NCBI GenBank assembly: GCA_963971285.1
Contig: OZ020246.1
Coordinates: forward strand, 11,453,217-11,517,216
Source: Astropecten irregularis
Lineage: Eukaryota > Echinodermata > Asteroidea > Paxillosida > Astropectinidae
Length of the DNA: 64,000 nt
Direction of reading: 5' to 3'
In this document: positions 22,297 to 33,069 of the stretch, one piece after another
Position numbering within the stretch: the stretch's first letter is position 1
Layout: every line of letters starts with the position of its first letter
Position numbers and translations under genes: made by a program
Notes under the pieces: model-generated
Databases searched by the model: none
What the model was told of the DNA's origin: nothing
What the model saw: only the letters and a program-made list of their open reading frames with translations

Positions 22297-23514
22297 ATAT
22301 TTTGACGCGCCGTAAAACTGCATTCCCCGTGCAGAGATTTCCATCCTATCGATTGGTGGCGCTATGCAAACAGGGTAATGTGGTATCTGCCGCACTGCTA
22401 TGATTAACTGCATACAAACGGGCGTCACCAGACTACACTTCAACATAACTGCACACAACGCCTAGGCAACGAAGTACGCCGGGTACAGGCAAGTGTCATT
22501 TAATTAATTGTTTTGTACTCAGTATTATCGATGTAGCTTTCATTTTTTCAAAACCCTAGCTCGCTGACATTAAAATAGATATCAAACAAACAGTTCATGT
22601 GAGTTTGGAAAGAGTAAAATCATGTAATTCTCTTCTCTTTTTAAAACTTTAATTGGAAAGAATTCCACTGATAAAAGAGTTAACTTATTGGATACAAATT
22701 TTAATGAACTTCAATCTCAGGTGTGGAAAACTTGGGAAGCATGTTTGAAAATTGAGTTTTACAGGGGTTTTTACCAACAAATTGTACACTTCCAATACAG
22801 TGGCAGCCATTTTGCTCAAAATGCCCTCTGCTGGTTTCATAGAGTTGTGCACAAATTATGGTCATCAGTGGAATTCTTTCCCTTAAATTTTGGAAATGGG
22901 CGGGTGCTGTCGCTTGTCAGTGTCAGTTGCTGCATGGAGGAATAGAACTAGGGCCTATTACTAGAAGGAGTTCCAACGAACCAGAGATCATACAATAAGA
23001 CCCACTCACCGAAGCATTACCTTAACCCTTCAAATCTGGCCAAATCAACCGCCGGAATGTAGGGACCCAGATGTGATCCACTGTCCCCACACAATTACAA
23101 GCATAGCAATAGTGGTGTGTGCAGTGCATACGAGAACGAATTAACCGATATTTTTCATGATGTATATGTACAAAACATCAATTTTTATTTATTTTATTTA
23201 AAGAAATGGACCAGTTCAGACCATCTAACAACACACACGAATGAACAAAGAAACCTGTTGACAATCCAAAACAACTCAAATTTATTTCCAGGTGTGTACG
23301 ATTCTTGCAAAGAAAGAGCGCCTGTAACTGTACGGTATTCAGGAGGTCACCGGTTCAAATCCCGCTCCAGTCAATTTTTCTTTGTTCACTTTTCCATAAT
23401 ATTAATTATTATTATATCATTTAAGTGATTTAGCTAAAGCCATGTGAACTGTCCAGTAAATCATACATTGCTATACAGCTTGACCAATATATATATACTT
23501 TGATATACTTTCAG
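22297..23514 (+). other. Upstream of the unidentified gene
   Basis: No firm exon. A possible 5' exon ends GGGTACAG|GCAAGT near 22490, a GC-type donor, but the coding frame is not supported. A short 88-codon open frame at 22688-22945 has no protein-like features. A SINE S1 fragment (B box GGTTCAAATCC) lies at about 23320-23395. Confidence 0.3.
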
Positions 23515-26500
23515 ATCTTCCTGCAGGACTGACCGTCTTCCAGCATGTCCAGCAGTCCAGTACCTGAGGTCTGAATCAAGGATGGTGTTAGGAGTGACCA
23601 GTCCGGCCAATATGAGTCTGCTAAGCTCTGTTTACAGCCAGAGTTGGCCCGCGCCTGATCCCAATAAACGCATAAATCACAGAGCGTTCCATGGGTGAGT
23701 GAATTCACGTGTACTGTGTACTGTACTCCTATGTAGATTTAGAAGGCTTCTTGGCTACTCTGTGAGCCTTCTAGCACACTTCTAGCGCAGACAGTGTTTT
23801 GGGTTTTTTTTTCGAAAAGTTGTGGGTCAATTGCAAAATTTGAGAATGCACAAGCATAACGGATGTATGAGGATCAGGAAAAAAAATAATTCAGGGGAAT
23901 TCACGATCTAGGAGTCGCGGTAGGTGCTGCAATGTTTCACCAAAATTTTATCTATCAATTGTTGTTCTAAACCCATAGCGTTACAGCACCCCGAAAATTA
24001 AGAGTGCTAGAAGGCTCACGGAATAGCCTTCTAAATCTAGAAGTATGTACTATGGAGTTCTATGGACCTTTTTACACTGAAAGTCAGCTGTGGGATTTTG
24101 TATACAAAATTCTCTTTGACATATCGTCACACAATGTAATTCTCATATACCTTCACTGCACACTTCCGGCCCAGCCGCGAGAGGGTTGATGCAAATTGGT
24201 TGCTTTCTTCATCAGAAGTCTATTCCCTTAAAGGTAGTATCATACTTTGGTAAGAAACCAAAACAGAAATGTTCACATATTTACGTATAAATTTCAGGGT
24301 ATGAAGATGGTGGTGGTAGAAACATACCGTTAAAATTGTTCTGCCTGAAATGGTGTATTTATCCGGATTTTAGTAAACAATGACCAAAAATCTTTTTGAT
24401 CTTTTAAAAAATCAAAAATAAAAGAGAAAAGATTTACGAAATACTGTGGCTGTTTTTCACTGTTTTCTCAAAAAGTAGGCACCGTATGGGACTGAAATCT
24501 TCACAGATGACTGTTACTGTATCTGTCATGGTATTTTTGCCCATGAATCTGTATTTATTTGATAAAAACCAAAGTATGATACTACCTTTAATTAGAGCAA
24601 ATGATTTGTGCTTCTACATTTTCCGATCCTTAAGTTTGCTTTTGATGCTGTGCGTAGATTGAGTCAGATTTCCTTGAGGTTTATTTGGTAATTTCATGTT
24701 GATTAAGCAGTTGCATCCCAGTCTGTTGCATCTTGATATATAACTTTTCTCAGGTTTTGCAGCATCTCTAATTTGTTACCTGCATCTAATAAATGATCCT
24801 TGGGATGATACTGTATGTGAGTGGATTCATGGCTTCGTACTGGCAAAATGAACAAATATAATTGACAAATTGGGGCACCATCATCATATAGTGCTGGATA
24901 GCTCAGTTGGTAGAGCCCTGTAACCATTGAACCAGAGGTTGGAGGATCAAATCCCGCTCCAGTCAAATTTTATTGTTGACCTTTCAATGATTTAATATTA
25001 ATCCAGTCAGTTTGTTGTTTATTTGATAATTTCATAAAATAATTTCGACATAACTTCCCCCCCCCCCCCCCAACACCAGGAAAATTCCTCAGCAGTCGCC
25101 TCGAGCATGTAAAGTCAACCGGTCTTCCGTGATGAAGAGCAGTCCCCAGTGGAAGCAAGCTAGAGACCAAGGCTGCCACGGTAGAGGGACACCAACCGCA
25201 CAGATCCAGCAGATCACTCCGAAGGAGGTCACCCAACGGCTAAGCTTCCTCCCGTCAAGACACTCTGGCTTGGATGAGGTGAGATCTGTCTGCCAATTTC
25301 CCCCACATCCTCCTCTCTCTGTTACCTTTCTTCATCCTTAATACGCCCAATGAATTTTCCCTCTCAGAAGAACAGAAGGAAGTCCCTTTCTAAAACATTT
25401 TGATATCCGGTGTCAGATTTAAACAGATTCATTCAGATTCAAACAGACTCATTCATATTCAAACAGATTCATTCATATTCAAACAGATTCAAACAGATTC
25501 AAACAGATTCATTCAGATTCAAACAGATTCAAACAGCCCACTGGGCCAGCTTACTTCAGATTTCACTCGCCTGTTTAGATTTTTACTAGTCCATACATAT
25601 GTTGATCCATACATTAACAAGTAGGTTCTTATTTTTTTCCTAGCCCACCTGGCAACCAAGGAAGTGATGAGTCTAGCTAGCCCAGAGTGGTTTTTGCTAG
25701 ACATTATTCACCGGGCTAGTACTATATCGAGCCCTGATTCAACAGATTCAAACTGTCAGATTCAAACAGATTCATACAGATTTAAGAAAATTCATACAGA
25801 TTCAAATTGGCTCTACATCGGAATTGGTATAATATCACAAAAGCAGCCACTGGACAATTTTGGCAGTACTCGTATTAATTTATCTCTTTACCAAAACTGC
25901 CCAAATGTTGATACAGTTGAATGCAGCTATAACAAAACACTGTTATATTTAAAGGTAGTATCATACTTTGGTAAGAGGCCAAAACAGAAATGTTCACAGA
26001 TTTATGTATAACTTACAGGGTATGAAGATGGTGGTGGTAGAAACATACTCATACTGTTAAAATTTTTCCTTCTGTATTGATGTATTTATCCAGAAATTAG
26101 TAAAACAACGACCAAAAATCTTTTTGATCTTTTAAAAGATCAAAAATAAAAGAGAAAAGAATAAGAAATACTGTGGCCGTTTTTTCGCTGTTTTCTCAAA
26201 AAGTGGGCACCGTATGGGACTGAAATTTTCACAGATGACTGTTACTGTATCTGTCTTGATGTTTTTTCCACGAATCTGTATTTCTTTGACAAAAACCAAA
26301 GTATGATACTGCCTTTAATATTTGGCTATACTGAACATCATTCATGGCTCCCCAATTTGTGTGTTGTTTAAATTGCTATAAAGAACCATTTCTGTGGATT
26401 CTGCCTGTACCAAGGCCACTAAATAAGTAAAAAATCTATCATTCTAGCAACTACTACGCTAAATTGTAAAATCAAGCTGAGATTTTAAAAACAAGAAGAC

Positions 26501-27079
26501 AAAAATATCACTTTTCTATTTGAGTAGTATTTTTTGCACAACCCTGCCATCCAGCCTGTGAAATCTAAACAAAAAAATCGCAACTATTATTCTTTTTGCC
26601 TTTCCAGATGTTGCACCCTTTAATTGATGTTTCTCTGGCCATTCATGCAGTCTGTTTAATTAACTGTATGTTTGGGGTCTTTTAATCAGTTGGTTAAATG
26701 TGAATTATTGACTATGTTATGTCAGTTGACACATGCTACACCGTACTTGTACACAAACTGGTGTTCATTGATTTTTCTTCCTCTCTTATTCAAGGCAACG
26801 TACAAGTGGAAAACGTGGACCAACTACAGGCAGGACTGCGAAAATGACCCAAATGGTATGTACATTATTTAGCTCGGCTAACTGGTAAGCAGTTTCATAA
26901 TCAGTTACTGTCATCGATGGGGGTTACGAAGTGGAGGCTCAGGCTCAGTTTCTGGCTCAGGCTCCGGCTCAGGTTCTGGCTCAGGCTCCGGCTCCGGCTT
27001 AGGCTCCGGCTCAGGCTCTGGCTCCGGCTCAGGCTCCGGCTCCGGCTCCGGCTCCGGCTCAAGCTCAGGCTCAGGCTCC

Positions 27080-27144
<65 letters not shown>

Positions 27145-30100
27145 CAGCTCAGGCTCTGTGAATCCATTCTAAAAAAGTATCAAAATAGAGGCTTGTTCGG
27201 AAGTAGATTCTCTGGTTTGAAAAGGGAAACAGAGCTTCACCTTCAATGAAAAACCACAACCTATATTTTCAGCATCTTGATGACAGAGCCTGAGCTTTGA
27301 GCCTCCATTTCGTAAACCCCCTCAAATACAATTGAAGGATTAAAGGTAATCAAAACCGAATTTTTAGACCTCAAAAATGGAATTTTGTCATGCACTTGCG
27401 TCAGAAATATTTAATAAAAAAAAAACATGAACAAATTAGTTTCTTTTGGTGGTTTCAGAATTGTCTGTTGCCAGATTTGAAGAACGCTGTAAAAAAAAAT
27501 TGTATCATGTAGTTCATGTCAGCTGAAAAGAAACTTGTAATTGGAAGTACCAGTAAAACTGAAAATGTTTAGGTGTCAGTTGATAAAATTGAGTCATGTC
27601 TTGCAGTAATATTTTTTTTTTCTTTAATTACAGATCTGACATTGTACAAAATCACACAGGTAAAGTATTACATTATTCCTTTTTATCAAAAAAAGGAGTT
27701 TGTTTCACTCTTTCTCGGGACTCAGATGTCCGATTGAGCTCAAATTTTCACAGGCTCATTATTTTATGTACATGCCGGATTAGGCAAAGTGTGAGTGCTG
27801 TTCTGTGACCAATACCATTCATGTATTATACCTTCAAATAGCAGCAACCATCTTTGCTTTCAAACAAAAATGGATTAAAGGTAGTATCATACTTTGGTTT
27901 TTGTCAAAGAAATACAGATTCGTGGGCAAAATTTTTTAAGGAAGATAAAGTAAAAGTAATCTGTGAAAATTTCAGTCCCATACGTTGCCCACTTTTTGAG
28001 AAAACAGCGAAAAACAGCCACGGTATTTCTTAAGTGTTTTCTCTTTTATTTTTGAACTTTTAAAAGATCAAAAAGATTTTCAGTCGTTGTTTTACTAATT
28101 TCTGGATAAATACACCATTTCAGACGGAAACATTTTAACAGTATGTTTCTACCAGCACCATCTTCATACCCTGTGAGTTATACGTAAATCTGTGAACATT
28201 TCTGTTTTGGTCTCTTACCAAAGTATGATACTACCTTTAAAAGGGATATTCAGTATTTTTCAGCCATATATGTCAAATTGCTTGTACAAAGTTAGTACCT
28301 TACATGTTATAATTATGTTTAAGTGACACCACATTATCACCAGCTGTTCTAGGGTTGTCAAACACACAGGATAATGGGTTTTGCAGTTCCAGAATTTACA
28401 AATATTGCCTCAAAATGAGCGACAGCTGACTCAATACACGTATAAACAAAATGACATTGCCAGATTTCAATTGATCGGTGACATCTGTTTCTGTGCAAAT
28501 AGGGCTTCACCCATTTGCCTGTGTGTACAGTATTTATTCAGGGTATTTATTCAGTTTAGCACTCTATGAAGACTGTACCATCAGAATGGATATTCACAAT
28601 GCAGTGATGCGATAACTCAGAATTTCAGCTTTTTTGTACACTTGGGGCCAATTTCAAAGAGTTGCTTATAAGCACCAAAAATTGCTTAAAGGTAATCAAA
28701 ACTCAAGTGAAGTTAAATACATCTGTATTGTTATAACACTCAACCTGTCTATCATTGTTTGTGTTAAAAAATATTGTATATAGAGAAACGAGGTATTTTA
28801 GATCCATAAGTTAGCACCCCACTTTTCACGACGAAAAACCTTGCTTACGTCACATGCAGAATGCCACATAGTATACTGTGGCGCGAGCCTATACTAGTTC
28901 TGTATGTGACGTCACACGTTATTGTTGCGTGGATCGGTTCCAAGGAGGACTTATTTAGGGGGCGGGGCATTCATGTACTGATTTTGTAACTTTTTGGTCA
29001 AAATTAAGCACTTACATAAAAAATATAAATTTATGGAGTCATTAATTATGCATTAAGCAATAATTTTAAAGCACTTTTACCCCTATTCTAAATTTGATTA
29101 CAGTAAACCTTTAAGCACCACAAACCTTGTTAAATTAAACCAGTATGCCAGGCTAAAGATAGCATTTTGATTTTCATAGTGTTGTTGTTCTCAATTGCCA
29201 GGATACATTCCGTAGGCTCACAGAGCAAGTACGAGAGGTCAATCAACAGATCAACAAATACCATAGCAACGGATTCAAGGTAAACATTTCCCAACTATAT
29301 GCCTTTTTATAATCCATACAAGTAATAAACTGCTGCACACTGTTCATCAGCAAAAATAATGACCTGAAATTTATAAAACGCTTGGAGTTAGGAGGGCCTG
29401 ATGTGTTTCAGTCCCAGCAGGATCTTTTGATAAAGATCCTGCTTGGATCGAAACGCGTCATCAAGATCAGGCCCTAATAACTCCAAACTCCACAAGGGAA
29501 ACTGACTGATTTTTCTTTGTTCACTTTTCAATGTCTTTTCTTTTTTATAATCATCAAATAACCACAAGGGAAACTGACTGAATTTAAAGTCATTGAACAA
29601 AGAAAGATTTACTGGAGCGGGATTCGAACCCGCAACCTCCTGAATACCGTACAGGCGCTCTACCAACTGAGCCATGCATCCAGCCCTTTGTTGGTGGTGA
29701 CCCCAATAGTCAATTATCTGTTTTCTTCTTTGAAAAGTGAGCAAAGAAAAATTAACTGTAGCAGGATTCGAACCGGCGACCTCCTGAATACCGTACAGGA
29801 GGTCGTCGGTTCTAATCCTGCTCTAGTCAATTTTTCTTTGTTCACTTTTCAATGACTTCAGTCAGTTTCCCTTGTGGTTATTTGATGATTATGTTTAATT
29901 TTTTGGTAGATTTTAACAGAGGGATAGGGTTAAGGGGATTTTGGCCTGATGTTGGCCAAACTCAGCCCAAAACAATTATCCTCCCATTTATTTCTTCTCT
30001 TTGATTCTTTCATATCCCCAGAATGAGCGGGGAATAGCTATTATACGCCCCTCCCAGCTAGCAGCAAATTTACCGCATCAGTCTGCCAGTATCAGCACAG

Positions 30101-32448
30101 CAGCCATATACGATGCTGCCGCTGTGGAACCAGGTCCATCCCTCCAGTGCAGACCAGTTCAAAGGTCAAACCGTAAAAGGTCAGTGGACTGTAGTCCTCA
30201 ATACTAATTCACTGCCGTTTGTGAAGCTTTGTAGCGACATGTTTTGAATAAGTAAGGTTTGAAGTTTTGCATGGTGGAGACACTAGAGAGAGTAAGGCTT
30301 GCGGTAACACCATGTATCAAAAATCTCTGTGTGTGTGGACCTGAAAAGGACTGATGAGAGTGGATTCTCGACGTTTCGACTTGTGTGCTCTAGTCGTCCT
30401 CAGGAGAGAGTGTGCCGGACTAGGTGGATGTGCTGGTTATACGTGGAGAATCCACTCTCATCGGTCCTTTTTAGGACCACATACACATCTTTCTAAAAGA
30501 GATTTTTGATACATGGTGTTACCGCAAGCCTTACTCTCTCTAATGTTTTGAATATGTTGATGAAGTGGTGAAGTTCCAAAGAGAAGCAGAATAATGTTGG
30601 AAAAAAAGCTGATGCAATTTTGTTCTACTTCTGATAAAAGCTAAGGTTTGTGCAAGAGATCAAGCAGAAAGCCTGACCTTACGCTCAAATATCTTGACAG
30701 GCGGAACCAGGGGTTGTTTTCACAAAGCCCTAAGATTGATCGTAATTCGAGTTACGAAGGACAACCTATCGTATCCTATGTAGGGCTGCAATGCACCATA
30801 AGTCTTATGATTGATAGTAAGTTATGATAAGTTTGGTGAAATTTAATGCTTTGCAACATCGCTAAAGCCCAAATCCATCGCGAAACGGAAAATTGCTACA
30901 CAAAGTAGCGACCGATTTTCCATGCATTTTTCCAAAACCTTAGTGAAATCGGCCTATGGTCAGATAAACCTGTGGCACATTGACTGTGAAAATTTTTGCT
31001 GCCAAACACCAGTGGACAGAAAATATGTTACCCTGAAAATGTTTAATTGAAGGTAGAAATAATGTTTATCATGAATATTTTTTGCCAAGGGAATGTCTTT
31101 TTCGCATTTTTTGAAAAAGTGAAATATTTGTTTTCCTTCCAGGCGACCCCAGTCTTGTGCATCCTTTAGAGAGAAGCAACAGCTGCAGAACCAGAGACCA
31201 CATTCAAGTGCAGACTTAAGTGGTGACAGACAAGCAAGTGCCGAGTTTGACCAGCTAACCCCAAGAATGATCGGCGCCCTCGGTGGCGGGGGGCAGGCTA
31301 GTCTTGACGCTTCACACCCAGGACCGTTTGATATTGTGTCACATGATGCCAAACCGGGAATCTCTGACAGCGATGACTCGGGGGAGGATTCGGACGATGA
31401 ACCTCGTGTGTACAGGGTAAGGACCCCTCCAAACTTCGACCTGTCCCCAGAGGACTTGGACATCCATGACCATCGGGGGAAGTTCCGGTACCGGAGCTCC
31501 AGCGCTGGCAAGAAGAAGCAGGAGCCTTATCCAGAAGCACTGAGTGAACCTTATTGTTACATGGACTTGCTGGAGTTGAGCTTGCTGAAGGAGGACTGGA
31601 GACACGCTGTGAGGTCAGTCCCCACCGGCGTCGAGGAGAAGCTCATCGATCGATTGATTGAGATGGAGCGTCTGCAGACTGCCAGCACAGAATGGGAGAG
31701 CACCCAGAGGTCAGCGCCTCCTAAGAGAGCGATGTCGGCCACGCAGATCAGGAAAGGTTGGAACTCCACGGCATCGGTACCCACTGAACGGGCTCAGAGT
31801 GCTTTAGCCAGACCGAGACAGAGCAGGAACTGCTCAGCCGACTGTCTGCAACCGCTCTGTGCTGGAGATTGTGGAAGCAAGCAAGACCCTCCCTCTGGAG
31901 GTTGCTCTCACTGTAAACAAGAATACTGCCAGGGATCCTGCACAGAGTATGGGTATCACCTTCACATCAGACAACCAAGAGAGGAAGATGAGGTCCCTCC
32001 AGCCAGACCCAAGTCCTGCAAGAGCTGCACCACGGGCCGAAATTCACAGAGGAAATCCACCATCAATTCCAACACCGTGGTCCTGGGGCGTCCCAAGTCT
32101 GCCTTTGCCACTTTCAGCAGTGCCAAGCAGCAGGCACGCAAGCCGCGACCAATCTCGGCAGTTGCTACGAGCGTGTCAGAGGGGATAGCCAAATTGGGTT
32201 TATCATCAGCACCCAGCGCGGGCGGGGATCGCCGCCCAAGACCAAAGACGGCATCCTCAGCGTCGAGCTCTCGGTCTAAGACCCGAGGTCGCGATTCCCT
32301 GCAGCCTGGCAAGAGCTTCATGTCACAGAGAAGGCACTCTTTGACGGACGAGCCAGTCAGTACTAGTGCTGCTAGGATGAATCCCAGACATATGAGGGTC
32401 AGGTCAGCCAAACTGAAAGCCAAGCAGAAGAGAACTGCCAAGAAATAA
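23515..32448 (+). CDS. Unrecognised protein with RPxSA-type motifs (5' end missing)
   Basis: Seven exons join in one frame with GT-AG sites: 23515-23694, 25080-25278, 26795-26855, 27634-27659 (26 nt), 29202-29279, 30022-30179, 31143-32448; about 668 aa plus an unresolved N-terminus (an internal ATG lies at 23582). I do not recognise the family. Visible: [18 protein letters not shown] in the first exon, a short probable coiled-coil ([18 protein letters not shown]), an acidic stretch ([13 protein letters not shown]), and a conserved-looking block [20 protein letters not shown]. Then come a Cys-rich run (31827-31950; [23 protein letters not shown]) and basic Ser-rich motifs such as RPQSCAS, RPHSSAD, RPKSAFA and RPISAVA. 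RPxSA-like motifs occur in some ciliary/microtubule proteins, a weak hint only. Intracellular: no signal peptide or membrane segment seen. Confidence 0.75.
24228..24591 (-). mobile_element. M1 MITE, full copy, reverse
   Basis: TTAA-flanked, in the first mapped intron of the unidentified gene. Confidence 0.85.
24855..25005 (+). mobile_element. tRNA-derived SINE S1, diverged
   Basis: TAGCTCAGTTGGTAGAG is box A; box B has decayed to GGATCAAATCC. It ends CCAGTCAAATTTTATTGTTG, just before the C-tract and splice acceptor of exon 25080-25278. Confidence 0.65.
25417..25808 (+). repeat. Minisatellite of ACAGATTCA units, in two blocks
   Basis: Blocks 25417-25535 and 25737-25808 consist of imperfect 10- and 20-bp units such as ACAGATTCATTCAGATTCAA. 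The 200 bp between them is unique. Confidence 0.8.
25949..26318 (-). mobile_element. M1 MITE, full copy, reverse
   Basis: TTAA-flanked (25949-25952, 26315-26318), intronic. With the forward copy at 27875 it forms an inverted pair around exons 26795-26855 and 27634-27659. Confidence 0.85.
26918..27324. mobile_element. Element with hexanucleotide-repeat inverted termini (family M3), copy 1
   Basis: Ends GGGGGTTACGAA...TGGAGGCTCA and the complement TGAGCCTCCATTTCGTAAAC. The left arm is expanded into about 220 bp of (GGCTCM)n (26935-27157). The unique core (AGATTCTCTGGTTTGAAAAG, CAGAGCTTCA, ACAACCTATATTTTCAGCAT) also occurs at 33422 and 52937. Confidence 0.7.
27875..28240 (+). mobile_element. 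M1 MITE, full copy, forward
   Basis: TTAA-flanked on both sides, intronic, close to the family consensus. Confidence 0.85.
28684..29115 (+). mobile_element. TTAA-bounded element M5, copy 2, nested in another repeat
   Basis: TTAA then AGGTAATCAAAACTC at the left; GACAGTAAACCT then TTAA at the right. Removing it restores AAATTGCTTAAGCACC, a piece of the family at 47700 (AACTGTTAAGCACAAA type), so it inserted into that repeat. It holds a cAMP-response-like TGACGTCACAC (about 28907) and CTTACGTCACATGC. Confidence 0.6.
29381..29487 (+). ncRNA. Hairpin with hammerhead-ribozyme-like core
   Basis: The outer arms pair (TTGGAGTTAGGAGGGCC with GGCCCTAATAACTCCAA). Inside, GATGTGT can pair with ACGCGTC (two G-U pairs), and TTGATAAAGATCC-TGCT-TGGATCGAAACG resembles a CUGAUGA-stem II-GAAA core with changed bases. 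A related copy without the 5' strand lies at 45657-45713. Hammerhead motifs are known in Penelope-like elements; activity of this copy is doubtful. Confidence 0.4.
29535..29725 (-). mobile_element. tRNA-derived SINE S1, good copy
   Basis: Reverse strand: box B reads GGTTCGAATCC and box A TGGCTCAGTTGG, with both the GGGGTCACCACCAACAAAG start and the tail region near 29560. Confidence 0.8.
29735..29905. mobile_element. Two SINE S1 pieces joined at the tRNA-like region
   Basis: A reverse piece (box B GGTTCGAATCC, complement) runs up to CCGTACAGG, then turns to a forward piece with GGTCGTCGGTTCTAATCC and the full tail ending GGTTATTTGATGATTA. This gives a small inverted repeat. Confidence 0.7.
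30285..30541. repeat. Long palindrome with hammerhead-like centre, copy 1
   Basis: Arms of about 95 bp (30285-30380, 30447-30541) with few mismatches, sharing GCGGTAACACCATGTAT and GAGAGTGGATTCTCGACG. The loop holds, on the minus strand, CTGAGGACGACTAG and AGTCGAAACG. It sits in the intron before the last exon of the unidentified gene. Confidence 0.7.
30710..30845. mobile_element. 135-bp palindromic MITE (family M2), diverged
   Basis: Family M2 has arms GGGGTCGATTTCACAAAGCC / TTTGGTGAAATCGACCCC and repeated GATCGATCGTAACTCAAGTT and ATGATTGATAGTAAGTTATG cores. Six copies are seen in this window. Confidence 0.7.
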
Positions 32449-32504
32449 GAGTAGAACCGCATCAAGGGACTTTATTGCCCAATTCAAGGAATTTTCTAGC
32501 CCAA

Positions 32505-32868
32505 TTAAGGTAGTATCATACTTTGGTTTTTGTCAAAGAAATACAGATTCATGGGCAAAAATATCAAGGAAGATACAGTCACAGTCATCTGTGAAAATTT
32601 CAGTCCCATACGGTGCCCACTTTTTGAGAAAATCGTGAAAAACGGCCGCAGTATTTCTTAAGTCTTTTCTCTTTTACTTTTGATCTTTTAAAAGATCAAA
32701 AAGATTTCCGGTCGTTGTTTTACTCATTTCTGGATAAATACACCATTTCAGGCGGAAAAATTTTACAGGATGGTTTCTACTAGCATCATTTTCATACCCT
32801 GAAAGTTATACGTAAATCTGTGAACATTTCTGTTGTGGTCTCTAACCAAAGTATGATACTACCTTTAA
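32505..32868 (+). mobile_element. M1 MITE in the 3' UTR of the unidentified gene
   Basis: Starts 57 nt after the stop codon; left junction TTAAGGTAG (one A short), right flank TTAA. It would be part of the mature mRNA if the poly(A) signal at 33042 is used. Confidence 0.85.
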
Positions 32869-33041
32869 GGGATATTTTATTTAGCCCACCAAGGGATTTT
32901 TAGCCCATCGAGGGATTTTATCAGACAAAGAAAAACCTCTCCTCTGTAGAGCATGAAATTTGCAAACACCTTTTTTTTTCTCTGCAGTGCCATTTCAATT
33001 GTCGTGTGGTTGTTATAAGTGTTGTTTTGATCGAGTTCTGC

Positions 33042-33047
33042 AATAAA
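33042..33047 (+). terminator. Poly(A) signal for the unidentified gene
   Basis: AATAAATAAA followed within 25 nt by a GT-rich stretch (GAGAGTGACTGTTTGTGTC). First canonical signal after the stop at 32448. Confidence 0.55.
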
Positions 33048-33069
33048 TAAAACTGAGAGTGACTGTTTG

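Noticed and set aside
22460-22475. CGCCTAGGCAACG, half of an RFX X-box, upstream of the unidentified gene
   Set aside because: Only the right half fits the consensus and the transcription start is unknown; too weak to argue for a ciliary gene.
26901-27249. Open frames on both strands across the GGCTCM repeat
   Set aside because: A 6-bp repeat without stops in several frames; part of a mobile element.
29590-29690. tRNA-like sequences with perfect box A and box B (also at 21480, 48100, 48260, 54770, 43430)
   Set aside because: They share a common non-tRNA body and tail, several lack a foldable acceptor stem, and they sit in both orientations in introns; they are SINEs, not tRNA genes.
31962-32465. 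167-codon open frame antisense to the last exon of the unidentified gene
   Set aside because: The plus frame is phase-linked to upstream exons; the antisense frame has no splice support.
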